The notes: a model not told the origin generated them from the letters alone. Positions 1 to 9,171 are shown, counted from the first letter of the stretch. The stretch: 64,000 nt of DNA from Dehalococcoidia bacterium (GCA_011171075.1 DUFD01000046.1:1-64000), one strand, 5' to 3'. A program made the numbers and translations.

Positions 1-376
1 TCGTACCCAGTAGTTCCCCCCCCATCGGCGAAAACACGGTCCGCCCCGGCACATCCGATTCGTACTGCTCCCCGACCAGTTCACCTTGAGAATCGGCAAT
101 CACTATCCCGTCGGGGTCAACCAGCACGACCCGTCGAGCGGACAGACCCCCCATCTGCTCCACCACAGGCTGAACTCCCGTCCAGCCTGCCCCTGTACGA
201 TAGTGACGACCCAATTCAACATACATTCTGGAAGCACGTGCTTCCTCGCTGCTCTCCCAGAAACGCTGGATTTCCCCCCGTGCGGACTGGTCAACGAAGA
301 AAAATACGGTAACAACCGTGACCAGTATCACCGCTGTAAAAGCTAACAGGAGACGAAACTGCAGACTATGTATCAT
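1..376 (-). CDS. Sensor histidine kinase, N-terminal part (runs off the window)
   Basis: The reading frame opens with ATG at 376, overlaps the end of the response regulator by 11 bases and is still open at base 1, so only about 125 residues are visible. The start MIHSLQFRLLLAF is followed by one hydrophobic helix (about residues 9-28) and then a hydrophilic, probably extracytoplasmic sensor region with the segment VVLVDPDGIVIADSQGE, as in single-Cache/PAS-like sensors of membrane kinases. HAMP, HisKA and ATPase domains would lie outside the window. The kinase role is inferred from topology and from translational coupling to an OmpR-type regulator; the signal is unknown. Confidence 0.75.
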   Translation of the reverse strand, partial: MIHSLQFRLLLAFTAVILVTVVTVFFFVDQSARGEIQRFWESSEEARASRMYVELGRHYRTGAGWTGVQPVVEQMGGLSARRVVLVDPDGIVIADSQGELVGEQYESDVPGRTVFSPMGGELLGT

Positions 377-1061
377 CGTTCACCTCCGATAGCTTGTAGC
401 CGACACCGTACACTGTCTTGATATACGTCGGGTTAGCAGGGTCTGGCTCAAGCTTCCGTCGCAGCTTCAGGATATGAACGTCAATAGTGCGGTCAAAGCC
501 TTCAAAGTCCGGCCCCAGGGCCTGCTCGATAAGCTGCGCCCGGCTGAACACCCTGCCCGGTTCCTTGGCAAGCACACCAAGCAGTCTGAACTCTATCGAA
601 GTAAGGTGAACAGGCCTGCTATCAAGAGTCGCCTCGTGCTTCTGAAAATCCACCGTAAGATTGCCTTGCGTGACCTGCGCCGGGCCACGCTCGCCGGGAA
701 TGCGCCTCAGCACCGTCCTCACCCTGGCTGCCAGTTCCCTGGGACTGAATGGTTTGGTCATGTAGTCGTCCGCACCCAGTTCCAGGCCGTTCAGTTTGTC
801 CTGGTCGGTGGTCATGGCCGTGAGCATGATAATCGGTACGTCTGATTCGTTCCTTAGAGTCCGGCAGACCTCCAGGCCGTTCATGCCGGGTAGCATCAGG
901 TCCAGAACAATGAGGTCGGGACGTTTTTCCCGTGCCAGCCGCAGGGCCTCGATACCATCATAGGCAGTCAACACCCGGTACCCGTCCCGGTCCAGGTATA
1001 GCTTGACAAGCTCCACCGTCTTAACATCATCATCAACCACCAGGACCCTTTTACCCGCCAT
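366..1061 (-). CDS. OmpR/PhoB-family response regulator
   Basis: 231 residues. The N-terminal receiver domain has the acidic pocket D10-D12 and phosphoacceptor D54 in LIVLDLMLPGMNG, with the conserved Lys in DDYMTKPFSPREL. The C-terminal winged-helix DNA-binding domain (about residues 130-228) ends in the typical KTVYGVGYKL wing. It is the first gene of a kinase/regulator pair. The adjacent minus-strand genes for a small exported protein and a repeat protein are possible targets, but nothing in the sequence proves this. Confidence 0.93.
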   Translation of the reverse strand: MAGKRVLVVDDDVKTVELVKLYLDRDGYRVLTAYDGIEALRLAREKRPDLIVLDLMLPGMNGLEVCRTLRNESDVPIIMLTAMTTDQDKLNGLELGADDYMTKPFSPRELAARVRTVLRRIPGERGPAQVTQGNLTVDFQKHEATLDSRPVHLTSIEFRLLGVLAKEPGRVFSRAQLIEQALGPDFEGFDRTIDVHILKLRRKLEPDPANPTYIKTVYGVGYKLSEVNDDT

Positions 1062-1150
1062 CTGTCACACCCCCGGCTACTCTTGTACCAATCAAATGTT
1101 AGAACACAAATGTTAAAGAAATGTTAAAATCCCGTCCCTTCCATAGTACC

Positions 1151-1185
1151 AAAAAAGAAGAGGGGAGAGTAATTCTCCCCTCTTC
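1151..1185 (-). terminator. Intrinsic terminator, minus strand
   Basis: A perfect 12-bp stem (1157-1168 with 1174-1185, GAAGAGGGGAGA arm) with a 5-base loop. On the minus strand it is followed directly by six T (complement of the A run at 1151-1156). It lies just downstream of the small exported protein gene. Confidence 0.85.
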
Positions 1186-1230
1186 AACGTAAGTCCCGCC
1201 TGTGTGTATGTCAGGGAGTTTAGGCTATTC

Positions 1231-1653
1231 CTACTCAGCACCCGGAATATGCCAGACACCGAAGCCGCATCCGCCACGCATCTGAAATCTGCCGAAACCA
1301 AGCGGCCCACGATGTCCGAGTCCACCGAACCCAAAATCAACATCAGGCCTGGCTGACCACCATTCGCTGTAGGCTGCAGCTTCCTCTTCAGTAATCAGGC
1401 CCTCCTCAACAGCCTTATCAATCCACTTAAGCTCGAATTCCGCATGCACCTCGTTAATGACCTCGGTAAAGGCGTCTTTAAGCTGCTGCGGGTCGATACC
1501 GAGCTTGTCAGCAACCCTCTCCAATATGGCTACTCTGGAAGGGACATCCTCCTCCTCATCCTCACCCTGCGCGTAAACGACGCCAGCTACGCTCCCGGCT
1601 ACTATCACAGCCGCCAGTACCAATAGAAGGATGAACTTCTTACTTTTCCACAT
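1231..1653 (-). CDS. Small exported protein, DUF2680-like
   Basis: About 140 residues. After MWKSKK comes a hydrophobic segment ending in VVYAQ, a plausible signal peptide with cleavage after the Ala. The mature part is a short acidic helical domain (RVADKLGIDPQQLKDAF) resembling the small DUF2680-type domains common in Chloroflexota and Firmicutes, then a Gly/Phe/Arg-rich tail. The ATG at 1653 is chosen because AGGAGG lies 10 bases before it; an in-frame GTG at 1659 is only 4 bases from that site. Function unknown. Confidence 0.7.
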   Translation of the reverse strand: MWKSKKFILLLVLAAVIVAGSVAGVVYAQGEDEEEDVPSRVAILERVADKLGIDPQQLKDAFTEVINEVHAEFELKWIDKAVEEGLITEEEAAAYSEWWSARPDVDFGFGGLGHRGPLGFGRFQMRGGCGFGVWHIPGAE

Positions 1654-1755
1654 TGGCACAGTACCTCCTTTCCACCAATCTCTTATATAAGAATAACACC
1701 TGAGTGTTAAAATCCTATTAACATTTTCAGTAAAATTGCTACCAAACCAATATGT

Positions 1756-1786
1756 AAGAAGCCCCGCCTTCGTAGCGGGGCTTCTT
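1756..1786 (-). terminator. Hairpin terminator after the repeat-protein gene
   Basis: A perfect 12-bp inverted repeat (1756-1767 with 1775-1786, AAGAAGCCCCGC arm, 7-base loop), 40 bases beyond the stop of the minus-strand repeat-protein gene. The stem itself ends in CTTCTT and no long T run follows, so its efficiency is uncertain. Confidence 0.7.
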
Positions 1787-1824
1787 CATAGGATGGGGGG
1801 GTATTATTAATGTCTAAACAAGAC

Positions 1825-3909
1825 TCACTCGGTATCCTCAGCACTAACCGGCTGATTGACTGCCTGTATCTGGTTTTTAACAGCGATTAGTCTCTGGATT
1901 CTATGCGGGGATAGAGATGTATTAGCCTGTACCTGTGCCCTAATTAGCTGGGGACCGTTGGCCTGTACTGCCTGGACCAACCTGGCTCTGGTAGCCTGCA
2001 GGGCATTACCACTTGAGTCCGTGCTAACCGACCGTATCACAATCAGGGTGCATCCGGGATAGTATCCCTTCTTGATAGCCACCAGCAGGTATAGACCCGG
2101 CTCTTCAAAGGTGTGCCTTACCTCGCCATTCTCATCCGTCCAGTCGATGAACTCACCAACCAGTCTGACGATTGCTTCATAGTCCACATCAGCGGCAGCC
2201 GCTACGGCTGTCTCATTTAGCTGGGCTATCTGTTCTTTCAGGACATCAATATTATCCCTTGATACTGCCCAGACACCAGCACCCTCTACCGGGCTCTGAG
2301 TCCTGCGCTCAAAGACAACCATGGTCACCTCTTCACCCGTCTTGGCCATTTGCGGGGCCCTGATGCCCAGTGCCTTGGGGAGTGTGCCGATGCGGATAGG
2401 GGCAAAGCCAGGCAGGTAGTCCGGCTTGACAGCCAGCAGCAGGTACCAGCCAACCTCATCAAAGGCATGGTACACTTCGCCGGCACCGTTAGTGATGCCG
2501 ATTAACTCGCCATAGCAGTCTGCCAGGGCTTTGTAGTCTATATCGACGGCGGCGATTTCACCGGCCTCACGTATTCTTGTTATCTCTTCGTTCAGGGCTA
2601 CGGCGTTGTCCCGCGAGAGGGCAAAGACAAACGCACCTTCCACTGCTTCGCCAGAGAGTCGCTCGGAGACACCGATGGTGACTATCTCACCGACCGGAGC
2701 AGTCTTCGGGGCATCGATAACAAGAGCCTTGGGGACAGTCCCGACACGAATAACGCGGAAGGCGGGGAGGTAGCCCCTCTTGACCGCGACCAGCACGTAG
2801 CAGCCAGCCTCGTCAAAGGCATGGTAAACTTCACCATTCTCGTTCGTCCAGTCGATAAACTCGCCGTAGATTCTCACCAGTTCTTCATAGTCGATATCTT
2901 CAAGCGTAGCGGTTTCCTCCTGAAGTCTGGCAACCTCTTCCTTTACTATCTCGGCGTTTTCACGGGACAGTGCCCAGACACCGGCACCTTCCACCGGCAC
3001 TCCGGTACCACGCTCGAATACAGTGATAGTGATTTCTTCACCAACCCGAGCTGTATCCGGGGCCTTGATACCGAGGGCCTTGATAGTGGGCCAGATGTTG
3101 ATTCGGGCAAAGCCGGGGAGGTAGTCAGCCTTGACGGCTATCAGTAGATACCTACCCGCCTTATCAAAGGCATGGTGCACCTCGCCATACTCGTTAGTGA
3201 TACCAATTAACTCGCCATACCTTCTTGCCAGGGCTTCGTAGTCAATAGAAGCGACGTCAACCGTAGTGTCCTCCCGGAGGGTGGTCATCTCTGCCTGGAG
3301 GGCCTCGGCGGCACCCGGCGATACTGCAAAGACCAGAGCGTTCTCTACCGGTTGTTGGGTACCACGCTCGAATACAGTAATAGTTACCTCTTCGCCAACC
3401 CTGGCGTTTTGCGGGGCCTTGATGCCGAGGGCCTTAACTACCGGCCTGACGGCAATCGGTGCGAAGCCGGGGTAGTAACCACCCTTAACAGCCAGCAACA
3501 GGTACCAGCCAGCCTCGTCAAAAGCATGGTATACCTCGCCGTTGTTACCGGTAATGCCGATTAGCTCACCGTAGGCTTCTCCCAAGGCCTGGTAATCGAT
3601 ACCTTCCGTGCCGGTTGCTTCGCTCGCTCTAAGCGTAGCCATCTCTGCCTGGAGAGCCTCGGCGTTTTCACGGGACAGCGCAAAGACAAAAGCACCGCCT
3701 ACCGGCGCCCCTGTACCACGCTCGTAGACGCCGATGGTCACCTCCTGGCCGACGTAGGCCAACCGTGGTGCTCTGATGACAAGGGCATTGGGCAGCGATA
3801 CCGCCTCCACGTCCTCAACCGTGCCATCCTGCGCCATGGCGGGTAGCCCCGTAAAGAGCAGTACCAGCACCATCAGCGCCGACATTATTGCGAACCATTT
3901 CTTTTTCAT
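1825..3909 (-). CDS. Exported protein with five tandem 118-residue repeats
   Basis: 694 residues. A clear signal peptide (MKKKW, hydrophobic stretch, then GLPAMAQ) precedes five tandem units starting near residues 41, 159, 277, 394 and 512. Each unit begins with a KALGIKAP-like strand, continues with VGEEVTITVFERGT and an Ala/Glu-rich helix, and ends with NGEVYHAFDEAGWYLLLAVK and a GYYPGF turn. The unit looks like a beta-sandwich of carboxypeptidase-regulatory or DUF4198 type with a helical insert. No LPXTG motif or C-terminal membrane helix is seen, only a Gln/Ala/Arg-rich tail of about 65 residues. AGGAGG precedes the ATG at 3909. Role unknown, plausibly surface or envelope-associated. Confidence 0.8.
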   Translation of the reverse strand: MKKKWFAIMSALMVLVLLFTGLPAMAQDGTVEDVEAVSLPNALVIRAPRLAYVGQEVTIGVYERGTGAPVGGAFVFALSRENAEALQAEMATLRASEATGTEGIDYQALGEAYGELIGITGNNGEVYHAFDEAGWYLLLAVKGGYYPGFAPIAVRPVVKALGIKAPQNARVGEEVTITVFERGTQQPVENALVFAVSPGAAEALQAEMTTLREDTTVDVASIDYEALARRYGELIGITNEYGEVHHAFDKAGRYLLIAVKADYLPGFARINIWPTIKALGIKAPDTARVGEEITITVFERGTGVPVEGAGVWALSRENAEIVKEEVARLQEETATLEDIDYEELVRIYGEFIDWTNENGEVYHAFDEAGCYVLVAVKRGYLPAFRVIRVGTVPKALVIDAPKTAPVGEIVTIGVSERLSGEAVEGAFVFALSRDNAVALNEEITRIREAGEIAAVDIDYKALADCYGELIGITNGAGEVYHAFDEVGWYLLLAVKPDYLPGFAPIRIGTLPKALGIRAPQMAKTGEEVTMVVFERRTQSPVEGAGVWAVSRDNIDVLKEQIAQLNETAVAAAADVDYEAIVRLVGEFIDWTDENGEVRHTFEEPGLYLLVAIKKGYYPGCTLIVIRSVSTDSSGNALQATRARLVQAVQANGPQLIRAQVQANTSLSPHRIQRLIAVKNQIQAVNQPVSAEDTE
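2026..3789 (-). repeat. Five in-frame tandem coding repeats (about 354 bp each)
   Basis: The five 118-residue units of the exported protein are also visible as DNA repeats, for example the recurring stretches complementary to GCATGGTA(T/C)ACCTCGCC. Units 3 and 5 share the EGAGVWA version where units 1, 2 and 4 have GAFVFA or NALVFA, suggesting internal duplication followed by divergence. Confidence 0.85.
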
Positions 3910-4121
3910 CTGGGTGTTCCTCCTTTTTCCTTTGATGGTTCTCTTTGTGAACCGCGGTTATAATCTGTATAACGCACAAGTTGGAAAAAGGTTAGCTCTA
4001 GACTGGTACAGTACTTAAGGTAGGGACGCTCTGCACATGCAGAGTGGTATCGATAAAAAACACTGTGGTATGATTGTCAGAGAGATTCTATATTCAGTAG
4101 CGTTTATACGGAGGTTTAAGC

Positions 4122-5162
4122 GTGGAGAAAATCAGGTTGGGCAGGACAGACATGATGGTCACAAGGCTGGGCTTCGGGGGTATTCCTATTCAGCGACTCT
4201 CCGAGGATGACGCCGTGGCCGTTGTCAGGAAATGTGTTGAACTAGGTATAACCTTCTACGATACCGCCAACGCCTACACCACCAGCGAAGAGCGCATCGG
4301 CAAGGCAATTGCTGGAAAACGCAATGAGCTTATCATCGCTACCAAGTCCGGGGCCAGGGACCGTGAAACAACCGAAAAGCACCTCAGCTTAAGCCTGGAA
4401 CACCTGCAGACCGACTACATCGACCTGTATCAGTTCCACGGCGTGAGCACCCGAGAGCACCTGGATATAGTCCTCGACCCCAAAGGTCCCCGAGCGGTGG
4501 TCGAAGAAGCTAAAAAAGCGGGGAAGATAAGGCATATCGGTATTACGTCTCACTCGATGGACATTGCCAAGGAGGCAGTGAAGACCGACCAGTTCGAGAC
4601 ATTGATGTTCCCCTTTAACTTCATTACAACTGAGCCCACCGACGAGCTGATACCACTCTGCCGCGAGCATGATGTAGGCTTCATCGACATGAAGCCGATG
4701 GGCGGCGGCATGCTCGACAATGCCACGGTCGCCTTCAAGTACCTCCTCCAGTTCCCCGATATCGTCTACATACCAGGCATCGAGCATATCTGGGAGATTG
4801 AAGAGATTGCCGGGATAGTCCAGGGGAGCGCCCGGATAACAGCCGAGGAAGAGGCCGAAATGCAGCGCCTGCGTGCCGAACTGGGCACAAGGTTCTGCCG
4901 TCGCTGCGACTACTGCCAGCCGTGCCCCCAGGAAATCCCGATATCAATGGTGATGAACAGTGCCGGCTTCGCCAAGCGCCTGCCGCCACAACGGATGTTC
5001 TCCGGCTGGATAAGCGAGGGCATGGGAAGGGCGGCCACCTGTACCGAGTGCGGCGATTGCGAGGAGAGATGCCCCTACGAGCTTCCCATCAGAGAAATCA
5101 TCGCGGAGCGCAGCCGGTGGTACCAGGAAGCGAAGAATCAGTACGAGGAGCAAGCAGTCTGA
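4122..5162 (+). CDS. Aldo/keto reductase with C-terminal 4Fe-4S cluster region
   Basis: 346 residues. The AKR tetrad is recognisable: D47 and Y52 in FYDTANAY, K75 in IIATKSG and H106 in LYQFHGV. The C-terminal 80 residues carry two cysteine clusters, FCRRCDYCQPCP and CTECGDCEERCP, ligands for two 4Fe-4S clusters as in the Fe-S AKR subfamily of anaerobes. The GTG start at 4122 has GGAGG 7 bases upstream. The substrate is unknown; the clusters suggest ferredoxin-linked electron transfer. The next gene begins 15 bases after the stop, so they may be cotranscribed. Confidence 0.9.
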   Translation: MEKIRLGRTDMMVTRLGFGGIPIQRLSEDDAVAVVRKCVELGITFYDTANAYTTSEERIGKAIAGKRNELIIATKSGARDRETTEKHLSLSLEHLQTDYIDLYQFHGVSTREHLDIVLDPKGPRAVVEEAKKAGKIRHIGITSHSMDIAKEAVKTDQFETLMFPFNFITTEPTDELIPLCREHDVGFIDMKPMGGGMLDNATVAFKYLLQFPDIVYIPGIEHIWEIEEIAGIVQGSARITAEEEAEMQRLRAELGTRFCRRCDYCQPCPQEIPISMVMNSAGFAKRLPPQRMFSGWISEGMGRAATCTECGDCEERCPYELPIREIIAERSRWYQEAKNQYEEQAV

Positions 5163-5177
5163 AATGGCAGGGGGCGA

Positions 5178-5813
5178 TTGTTAGTATTCGGGCATGCCGG
5201 TATCACCCTCGGCGCCGTCACATTAATCAATGGCCTCGTTACCGGTGTGGTATCTAAACGGGGAGAAGCATACCGTCTATCAGAACCGGATAACAATACC
5301 CATGGAAAATCATTCCTTGCTGGCCTGTCCTCATGGTTTACCCGCCTGGGCAAACGCCTGGATTTAAGGATATTGCTGGTAGGCTCCCTCTTGCCGGACA
5401 TCATAGACAAGCCGCTGGGGCACATCTTTTTCCGGGAATACCTGTCGGGTGGCCGAACCTTTGCTCACACCCTGCTGTTTACCGTTCTCATAGCACTGGG
5501 CGGACTCTTTCTCCGCTACCGCACCGGAAAGACATGGCTCCTTGTCCTGTCACTTGGCTCATTTGTTCATCTTATCCTAGACGAGATGTGGTTGTCGGAG
5601 TGGCGAACGACACTGCTCTGGCCGTTTTACGGCCTCGAGTTCCCAAAAGCAGACATCACCGACTGGCCAGGTAATCTGTGGAACGCCCTGCTGCATGAAC
5701 CTGCTGTTTATATCCCCGAAATTATCGGGGGTGTGGTTATAATAATCTTCCTCTGGGTGCTGATACGAAACAGCAGGCTTATGAACTTCTTAAAGCATGG
5801 CCACCTCAACTAA
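5178..5813 (+). CDS. YdjM/DUF457-like membrane-bound metal-dependent hydrolase homologue
   Basis: 211 residues. It starts MLVFGHAGITLG, the His-containing N-terminal helix typical of the LexA-regulated YdjM (DUF457) family, followed by LLVGSLLPDIIDKPLGH and FAHTLLF, whose His and Asp residues fit the family's metal-site pattern. At least four membrane helices are seen, the last near residues 175-195. TTG at 5178 is preceded by an AGGGGGCGA ribosome site. The catalytic role of this family is not established. Confidence 0.75.
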   Translation: MLVFGHAGITLGAVTLINGLVTGVVSKRGEAYRLSEPDNNTHGKSFLAGLSSWFTRLGKRLDLRILLVGSLLPDIIDKPLGHIFFREYLSGGRTFAHTLLFTVLIALGGLFLRYRTGKTWLLVLSLGSFVHLILDEMWLSEWRTTLLWPFYGLEFPKADITDWPGNLWNALLHEPAVYIPEIIGGVVIIIFLWVLIRNSRLMNFLKHGHLN

Positions 5814-5926
5814 ACACGAAGAGCGCTGCAATCACCTTGAATTAGTCCATATTATAGACTAAAATTCAATTTAGCCCCGTAAACTAACAGGTATTCCCGG
5901 AAATATCTCTATATATGGTGGTTTAT

Positions 5927-6721
5927 ATGAGCAGGTTCATTGACATACTGAACAGGTCTTCTCAGACGACCGCGCAGGCTATAGGCTTCCGAACAACAAA
6001 AGCAGCCCAATCCAAACATCGAATACAGCTTGTTGCTGCCGTATCGAAGGGTACCACCGACAATATTACTGATTATGTTACCGGTGCCGATGCCGGCCTG
6101 CTGCGAGTCTCCAAGATTGGTTCAAGTGCCAGCACGCTGAAGAAGGCAATCCCGCCCAAATCGGACATTCCCTGGGGTATCTGGCCCGAGGAGACCTCCC
6201 AGGAGGAAATACAAAAAGGAATGAAGTCGGGCTGTGATTTTATTGTCCTTCCTGCCGGTGCCACCCTGGTAGTACCCCCCGACGACAGTATCGGTATCAT
6301 TATTCAGATAGATACATCAGTCGCTGAGGGACCGCTACGGACACTGAATGAGCTACCGCTGGATGCCGTACTGGTTACTCCACAATCAGAAATAGACAGC
6401 TCCCTCACCTGGCACCAGCTGATGCTCCTCCAGCGCTTTGGCGACCTCCTGACCAAGCCTATACTGGTCTCGATTCCTTCAAATACCGGCGCTGACGAAT
6501 TACAGCTCCTCCAAGATGCTGGTATCGACGGGGTAGTCGTTGAGACGGGACCTGACCAGCCATCCGGAGAAACTACCCGTCTGCGCCAGATGATTGACGG
6601 CCTGAAGCCACCACCTACCCACAAGCAACACAAAATGGATGCCTTACTACCTCGCACCAGCCGTGATACGGAAACGATGGCCGAAATCGAAGAAGAGGAC
6701 GAAGACGACGAAGACGACTAG
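5927..6721 (+). CDS. Conserved hypothetical protein, TIM-barrel-like, acidic tail
   Basis: 264 residues from the ATG at 5927, chosen because GGTGG lies just upstream; an in-frame ATG at 5915 lacks a good site. Alternating strands and helices (IQLVAAVSK, CDFIVLPAG, IIIQID, AVLVTPQS, PILVSIPS, GIDGVVVETG) suggest a (beta/alpha)-barrel-like fold, but no catalytic motif is recognised. The tail after residue 250 is almost purely Glu/Asp (EEEDEDDEDD). It is convergent with guaB3, 29 bases apart. Function not assigned. Confidence 0.7.
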   Translation: MSRFIDILNRSSQTTAQAIGFRTTKAAQSKHRIQLVAAVSKGTTDNITDYVTGADAGLLRVSKIGSSASTLKKAIPPKSDIPWGIWPEETSQEEIQKGMKSGCDFIVLPAGATLVVPPDDSIGIIIQIDTSVAEGPLRTLNELPLDAVLVTPQSEIDSSLTWHQLMLLQRFGDLLTKPILVSIPSNTGADELQLLQDAGIDGVVVETGPDQPSGETTRLRQMIDGLKPPPTHKQHKMDALLPRTSRDTETMAEIEEEDEDDEDD

Positions 6722-6750
6722 CCCCAGCTGGCATCAGCACAGTAGCAGCA

Positions 6751-7890
6751 TTACGCCTGGGACATCTGCCAGGCCTTGCCTTCAGTGGTGATTGCGGGAG
6801 CAATCACCATCTCGGTCTGCTGCATCTCGCGGATAGTAGCCGCCCCACAGAACCCCATGGCCGTACGAATCGCCCCGACCAGGTTCTGGCTGCCATCGGT
6901 CATTGAGGTCGGGCCGAAGAGTAGCTGCTTCAACGGTGCCGTGGTACCGACCTTGATTCGGGTCCCTCTAGGCAGGTCCGGATGCGGGTTTGCCATCCCC
7001 CAGTGATAGCCGTAACCGGGTGCTTCCTCAGCCTGGGCGAAGACCGAACCGAGCATGACGGCATCAGCACCGGCGGCCAGCGCTTTACAGATATCGCCAC
7101 CCTTATGAAAACCACCATCGGTTACAATCGGTACATAGCGGCCCGACTCTTTATAGTATTGCTCTCTGGCAGCGGCACAGTCGAGCGTGGCCGTTATCTG
7201 TGGTACCCCGATTCCAAGGACCGCCCGACTGGTGCAGGCTGTCCCCGGACCGACACCGACCAGAACTCCGGAGATTCCGGTCTTCATCAGTTCCAGGCAG
7301 GAACTGTAGCTGACACAGTTACCAACAACTACCGGTATCGGTAACGATTCGATAAGCTCGGGGAAGATAAGGCCTCGTGCGCTCTTGGATGTGTGGCGAG
7401 CACTGGTAACCGTAGATTGGACGACCAGAATATCACCGCCGGCCTCGGCTACCAGCGGGGCAAAGCGTTTGGTATTAGCCGGGACCACCGATACCGCACA
7501 TACTACTCCCCCCTGCTTGATGGCCTGTACCCGTTCTCCTATCAGGTTTTCTTTGATAGGCTCGGAGTATATCTTCTGCATCAGGGCAGTAGATTCGGCC
7601 TTTGAGGCGCGGGCAATCTCGGACAGCACTTCGTCAGGGTTTTCGTAGCGGGTCTGTACGCCGTCCAGGTTGAGGACCGCCAGACCACCCATTTTGCCGA
7701 GGAGGACGGCCATGTTTACATCGACCACACCATCCATAGCGGAGGCGAGAATGGGGATAGTAAACGTGGAATCAGCGATCTTGAAGTCTGTATTTACCTG
7801 ATCGGGATTAATGGTTACGTCACCGGGGACCAGTGCAACTTCGTCAAAGCCGTAGGAACGTCGAAGCTGCTTGAAGGCGGGAGCAGTCAT
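6751..7890 (-). CDS. guaB3: GuaB3-family IMP dehydrogenase-like protein
   Basis: 379 residues from the ATG at 7890. It has the IMPDH/GMPR barrel without CBS domains. The catalytic loop GPGTACTSRAVLGIG holds the active-site Cys; VTDGGFHKGGDICKALAAGADAVMLGS is the phosphate-binding region. Length and lack of CBS domains match the GuaB3 group of Actinobacteria and Chloroflexota, whose exact reaction in guanine nucleotide metabolism is less settled than that of GuaB. The longer frame back to 7974 is rejected because a good promoter lies inside it and GGTAGGAAG sits directly before the ATG at 7890. Confidence 0.88.
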   Translation of the reverse strand: MTAPAFKQLRRSYGFDEVALVPGDVTINPDQVNTDFKIADSTFTIPILASAMDGVVDVNMAVLLGKMGGLAVLNLDGVQTRYENPDEVLSEIARASKAESTALMQKIYSEPIKENLIGERVQAIKQGGVVCAVSVVPANTKRFAPLVAEAGGDILVVQSTVTSARHTSKSARGLIFPELIESLPIPVVVGNCVSYSSCLELMKTGISGVLVGVGPGTACTSRAVLGIGVPQITATLDCAAAREQYYKESGRYVPIVTDGGFHKGGDICKALAAGADAVMLGSVFAQAEEAPGYGYHWGMANPHPDLPRGTRIKVGTTAPLKQLLFGPTSMTDGSQNLVGAIRTAMGFCGAATIREMQQTEMVIAPAITTEGKAWQMSQA

Positions 7891-7912
7891 CTTCCTACCC
7901 CTTTTAATCAAT

Positions 7913-7941
7913 AATATACCAAAAGCCACAGACCCCGTCAA
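7913..7941 (-). promoter_or_regulatory. Sigma70-type promoter for guaB3
   Basis: On the minus strand TTGACG (7941-7936) and TATATT (7918-7913) are separated by 17 bases. The predicted transcript starts near 7906, about 16 bases before the ATG at 7890, which fixes the short start of guaB3. Confidence 0.75.
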
Positions 7942-8048
7942 GGAAATTTCCGGGCGAAAATGGTAATTTCTCAAAATATCTGAATCGTGCTCTGGACTGT
8001 CGACTCCAAATAGGTTATGTTATAATAATTTGGCTGAGGGAATAGGTG

Positions 8049-8864
8049 ATGCCCATCCTTTATGTTGTGGCGACCCCCATTGGCAATCTGGAAGATATAT
8101 CTTTACGTGCCCTGCGCACTCTACATGAGGTGGAGCTTATCGCTGCCGAAGATACCCGGAAAACAAAACGCCTGCTGGCCAAGTACGACATCACGACACC
8201 AACAACCAGTTTTCACGAGTATACCAGGGCCCCTAAAATAGACCGCATACTTGAACAACTGGAAAAAGGGGATGTTGCCCTGGTCTCGGAAGCTGGAATG
8301 CCCGGTATCTCTGACCCCGGTTATGAGCTGGTAACCGCCGTCATCGACCGTGGTTTTCCGGTGGTGCCGATTCCTGGCCCGTCGGTGGTAACGGCGGCGC
8401 TGGCCATTTCCGGGCTGCCCACCGACAGTTTCAAGTGCCTGGGTTTTTTACCCAGCCGGGCAAATACCCGCCGGCGCCTTCTGGAGGAAATAGCCGACGA
8501 ACCATCAACGCTGGTCATCTTCGAAGCCCCCCACCGACTGTTAGCATCGCTGGCTGATATGCTGGCCGTTCTCGGGGACAGAAGGATTGCCCTCTGCCGG
8601 GAACTTACCAAGCTACACGAAGAGGTATTCCGTGGCTCTATCAGTCAGGCTCAGGAGCATTTCACCACGCCGCGGGGAGAGTTTACCTTGATTATCGAAG
8701 GCAAGAGGGACAGAGAAAAAGCAGAGTTGACTGATGAAATTAAGAAACGACTGAAGTATATGCGTCAGTCCGGCCTATCCGCCCGGGAAGCTATCGCCAC
8801 AATTGCCGGGGAGACGCATCTATCAAAGAAAGAGCTTTATCGAGCATGGTTAAGGTTAGCTTGA
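8049..8864 (+). CDS. rsmI: 16S rRNA 2'-O-ribose C1402 methyltransferase RsmI
   Basis: 271 residues. The N-terminus PILYVVATPIGNLEDISLRA is the RsmI signature of the SAM-dependent tetrapyrrole-methylase fold, followed by AAEDTRKTKRLL, VSEAGMPGISDPG and IPGPSVVTAALAISGLP. The C-terminal small domain (LSAREAIATIAGETHLSKKELYRAW) is also typical. GTG (8046) and ATG (8049) are adjacent starts; GAGGG upstream allows either. It methylates C1402 in the ribosomal decoding centre. TATAAT at 8021-8026 may be its -10 box. Confidence 0.95.
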   Translation: MPILYVVATPIGNLEDISLRALRTLHEVELIAAEDTRKTKRLLAKYDITTPTTSFHEYTRAPKIDRILEQLEKGDVALVSEAGMPGISDPGYELVTAVIDRGFPVVPIPGPSVVTAALAISGLPTDSFKCLGFLPSRANTRRRLLEEIADEPSTLVIFEAPHRLLASLADMLAVLGDRRIALCRELTKLHEEVFRGSISQAQEHFTTPRGEFTLIIEGKRDREKAELTDEIKKRLKYMRQSGLSAREAIATIAGETHLSKKELYRAWLRLA

Positions 8865-8905
8865 TAAAATAAAGAACGTAAGAAATACCGAGGAGGACCG
8901 GACCA

Positions 8906-9139
8906 TTGCGACAGGGTTGTATCTCGTTAGGGATGATTCAATGTGATAACTGTAAGATATTCATTCCGCACGGAGAGCGTTATCTACTGATTGATAATGA
9001 AGACGGCGCCGGGACCGAAGCTGGTAAGAGGTCGTGCTACTGCCTCAACTGCAGCCTGGAAAAGGGCTTAGCCGAGTACAGAGAGGAAAAGGGGGAGCGG
9101 GTACTCACCTTCTTCCCCGGCGAGACTTATAATGTATAA
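8906..9139 (+). CDS. Small zinc-ribbon protein, unknown function
   Basis: 77 residues from TTG at 8906, which has AGGAGG 9 bases upstream; an internal ATG at 8933 lacks such a site. CDNCKIFIPHGERY and CYCLNC provide two CxxC knuckles for one zinc. It lies between rsmI and metG in the same orientation. No family assignment is possible by eye. Confidence 0.65.
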   Translation: MRQGCISLGMIQCDNCKIFIPHGERYLLIDNEDGAGTEAGKRSCYCLNCSLEKGLAEYREEKGERVLTFFPGETYNV

Positions 9140-9171
9140 CCACACAACTCTATACTTCGCAGGAGAAGGGA

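Noticed and set aside
2026-3789. Tandem repeats as a CRISPR array
   Set aside because: The unit is about 354 bases, lies in frame in a signal-peptide protein, and has no constant short repeat with variable spacers.
4389-4989. Minus-strand frames inside the aldo/keto reductase gene
   Set aside because: They overlap a gene with clear catalytic and Fe-S motifs, and show no domain of their own.
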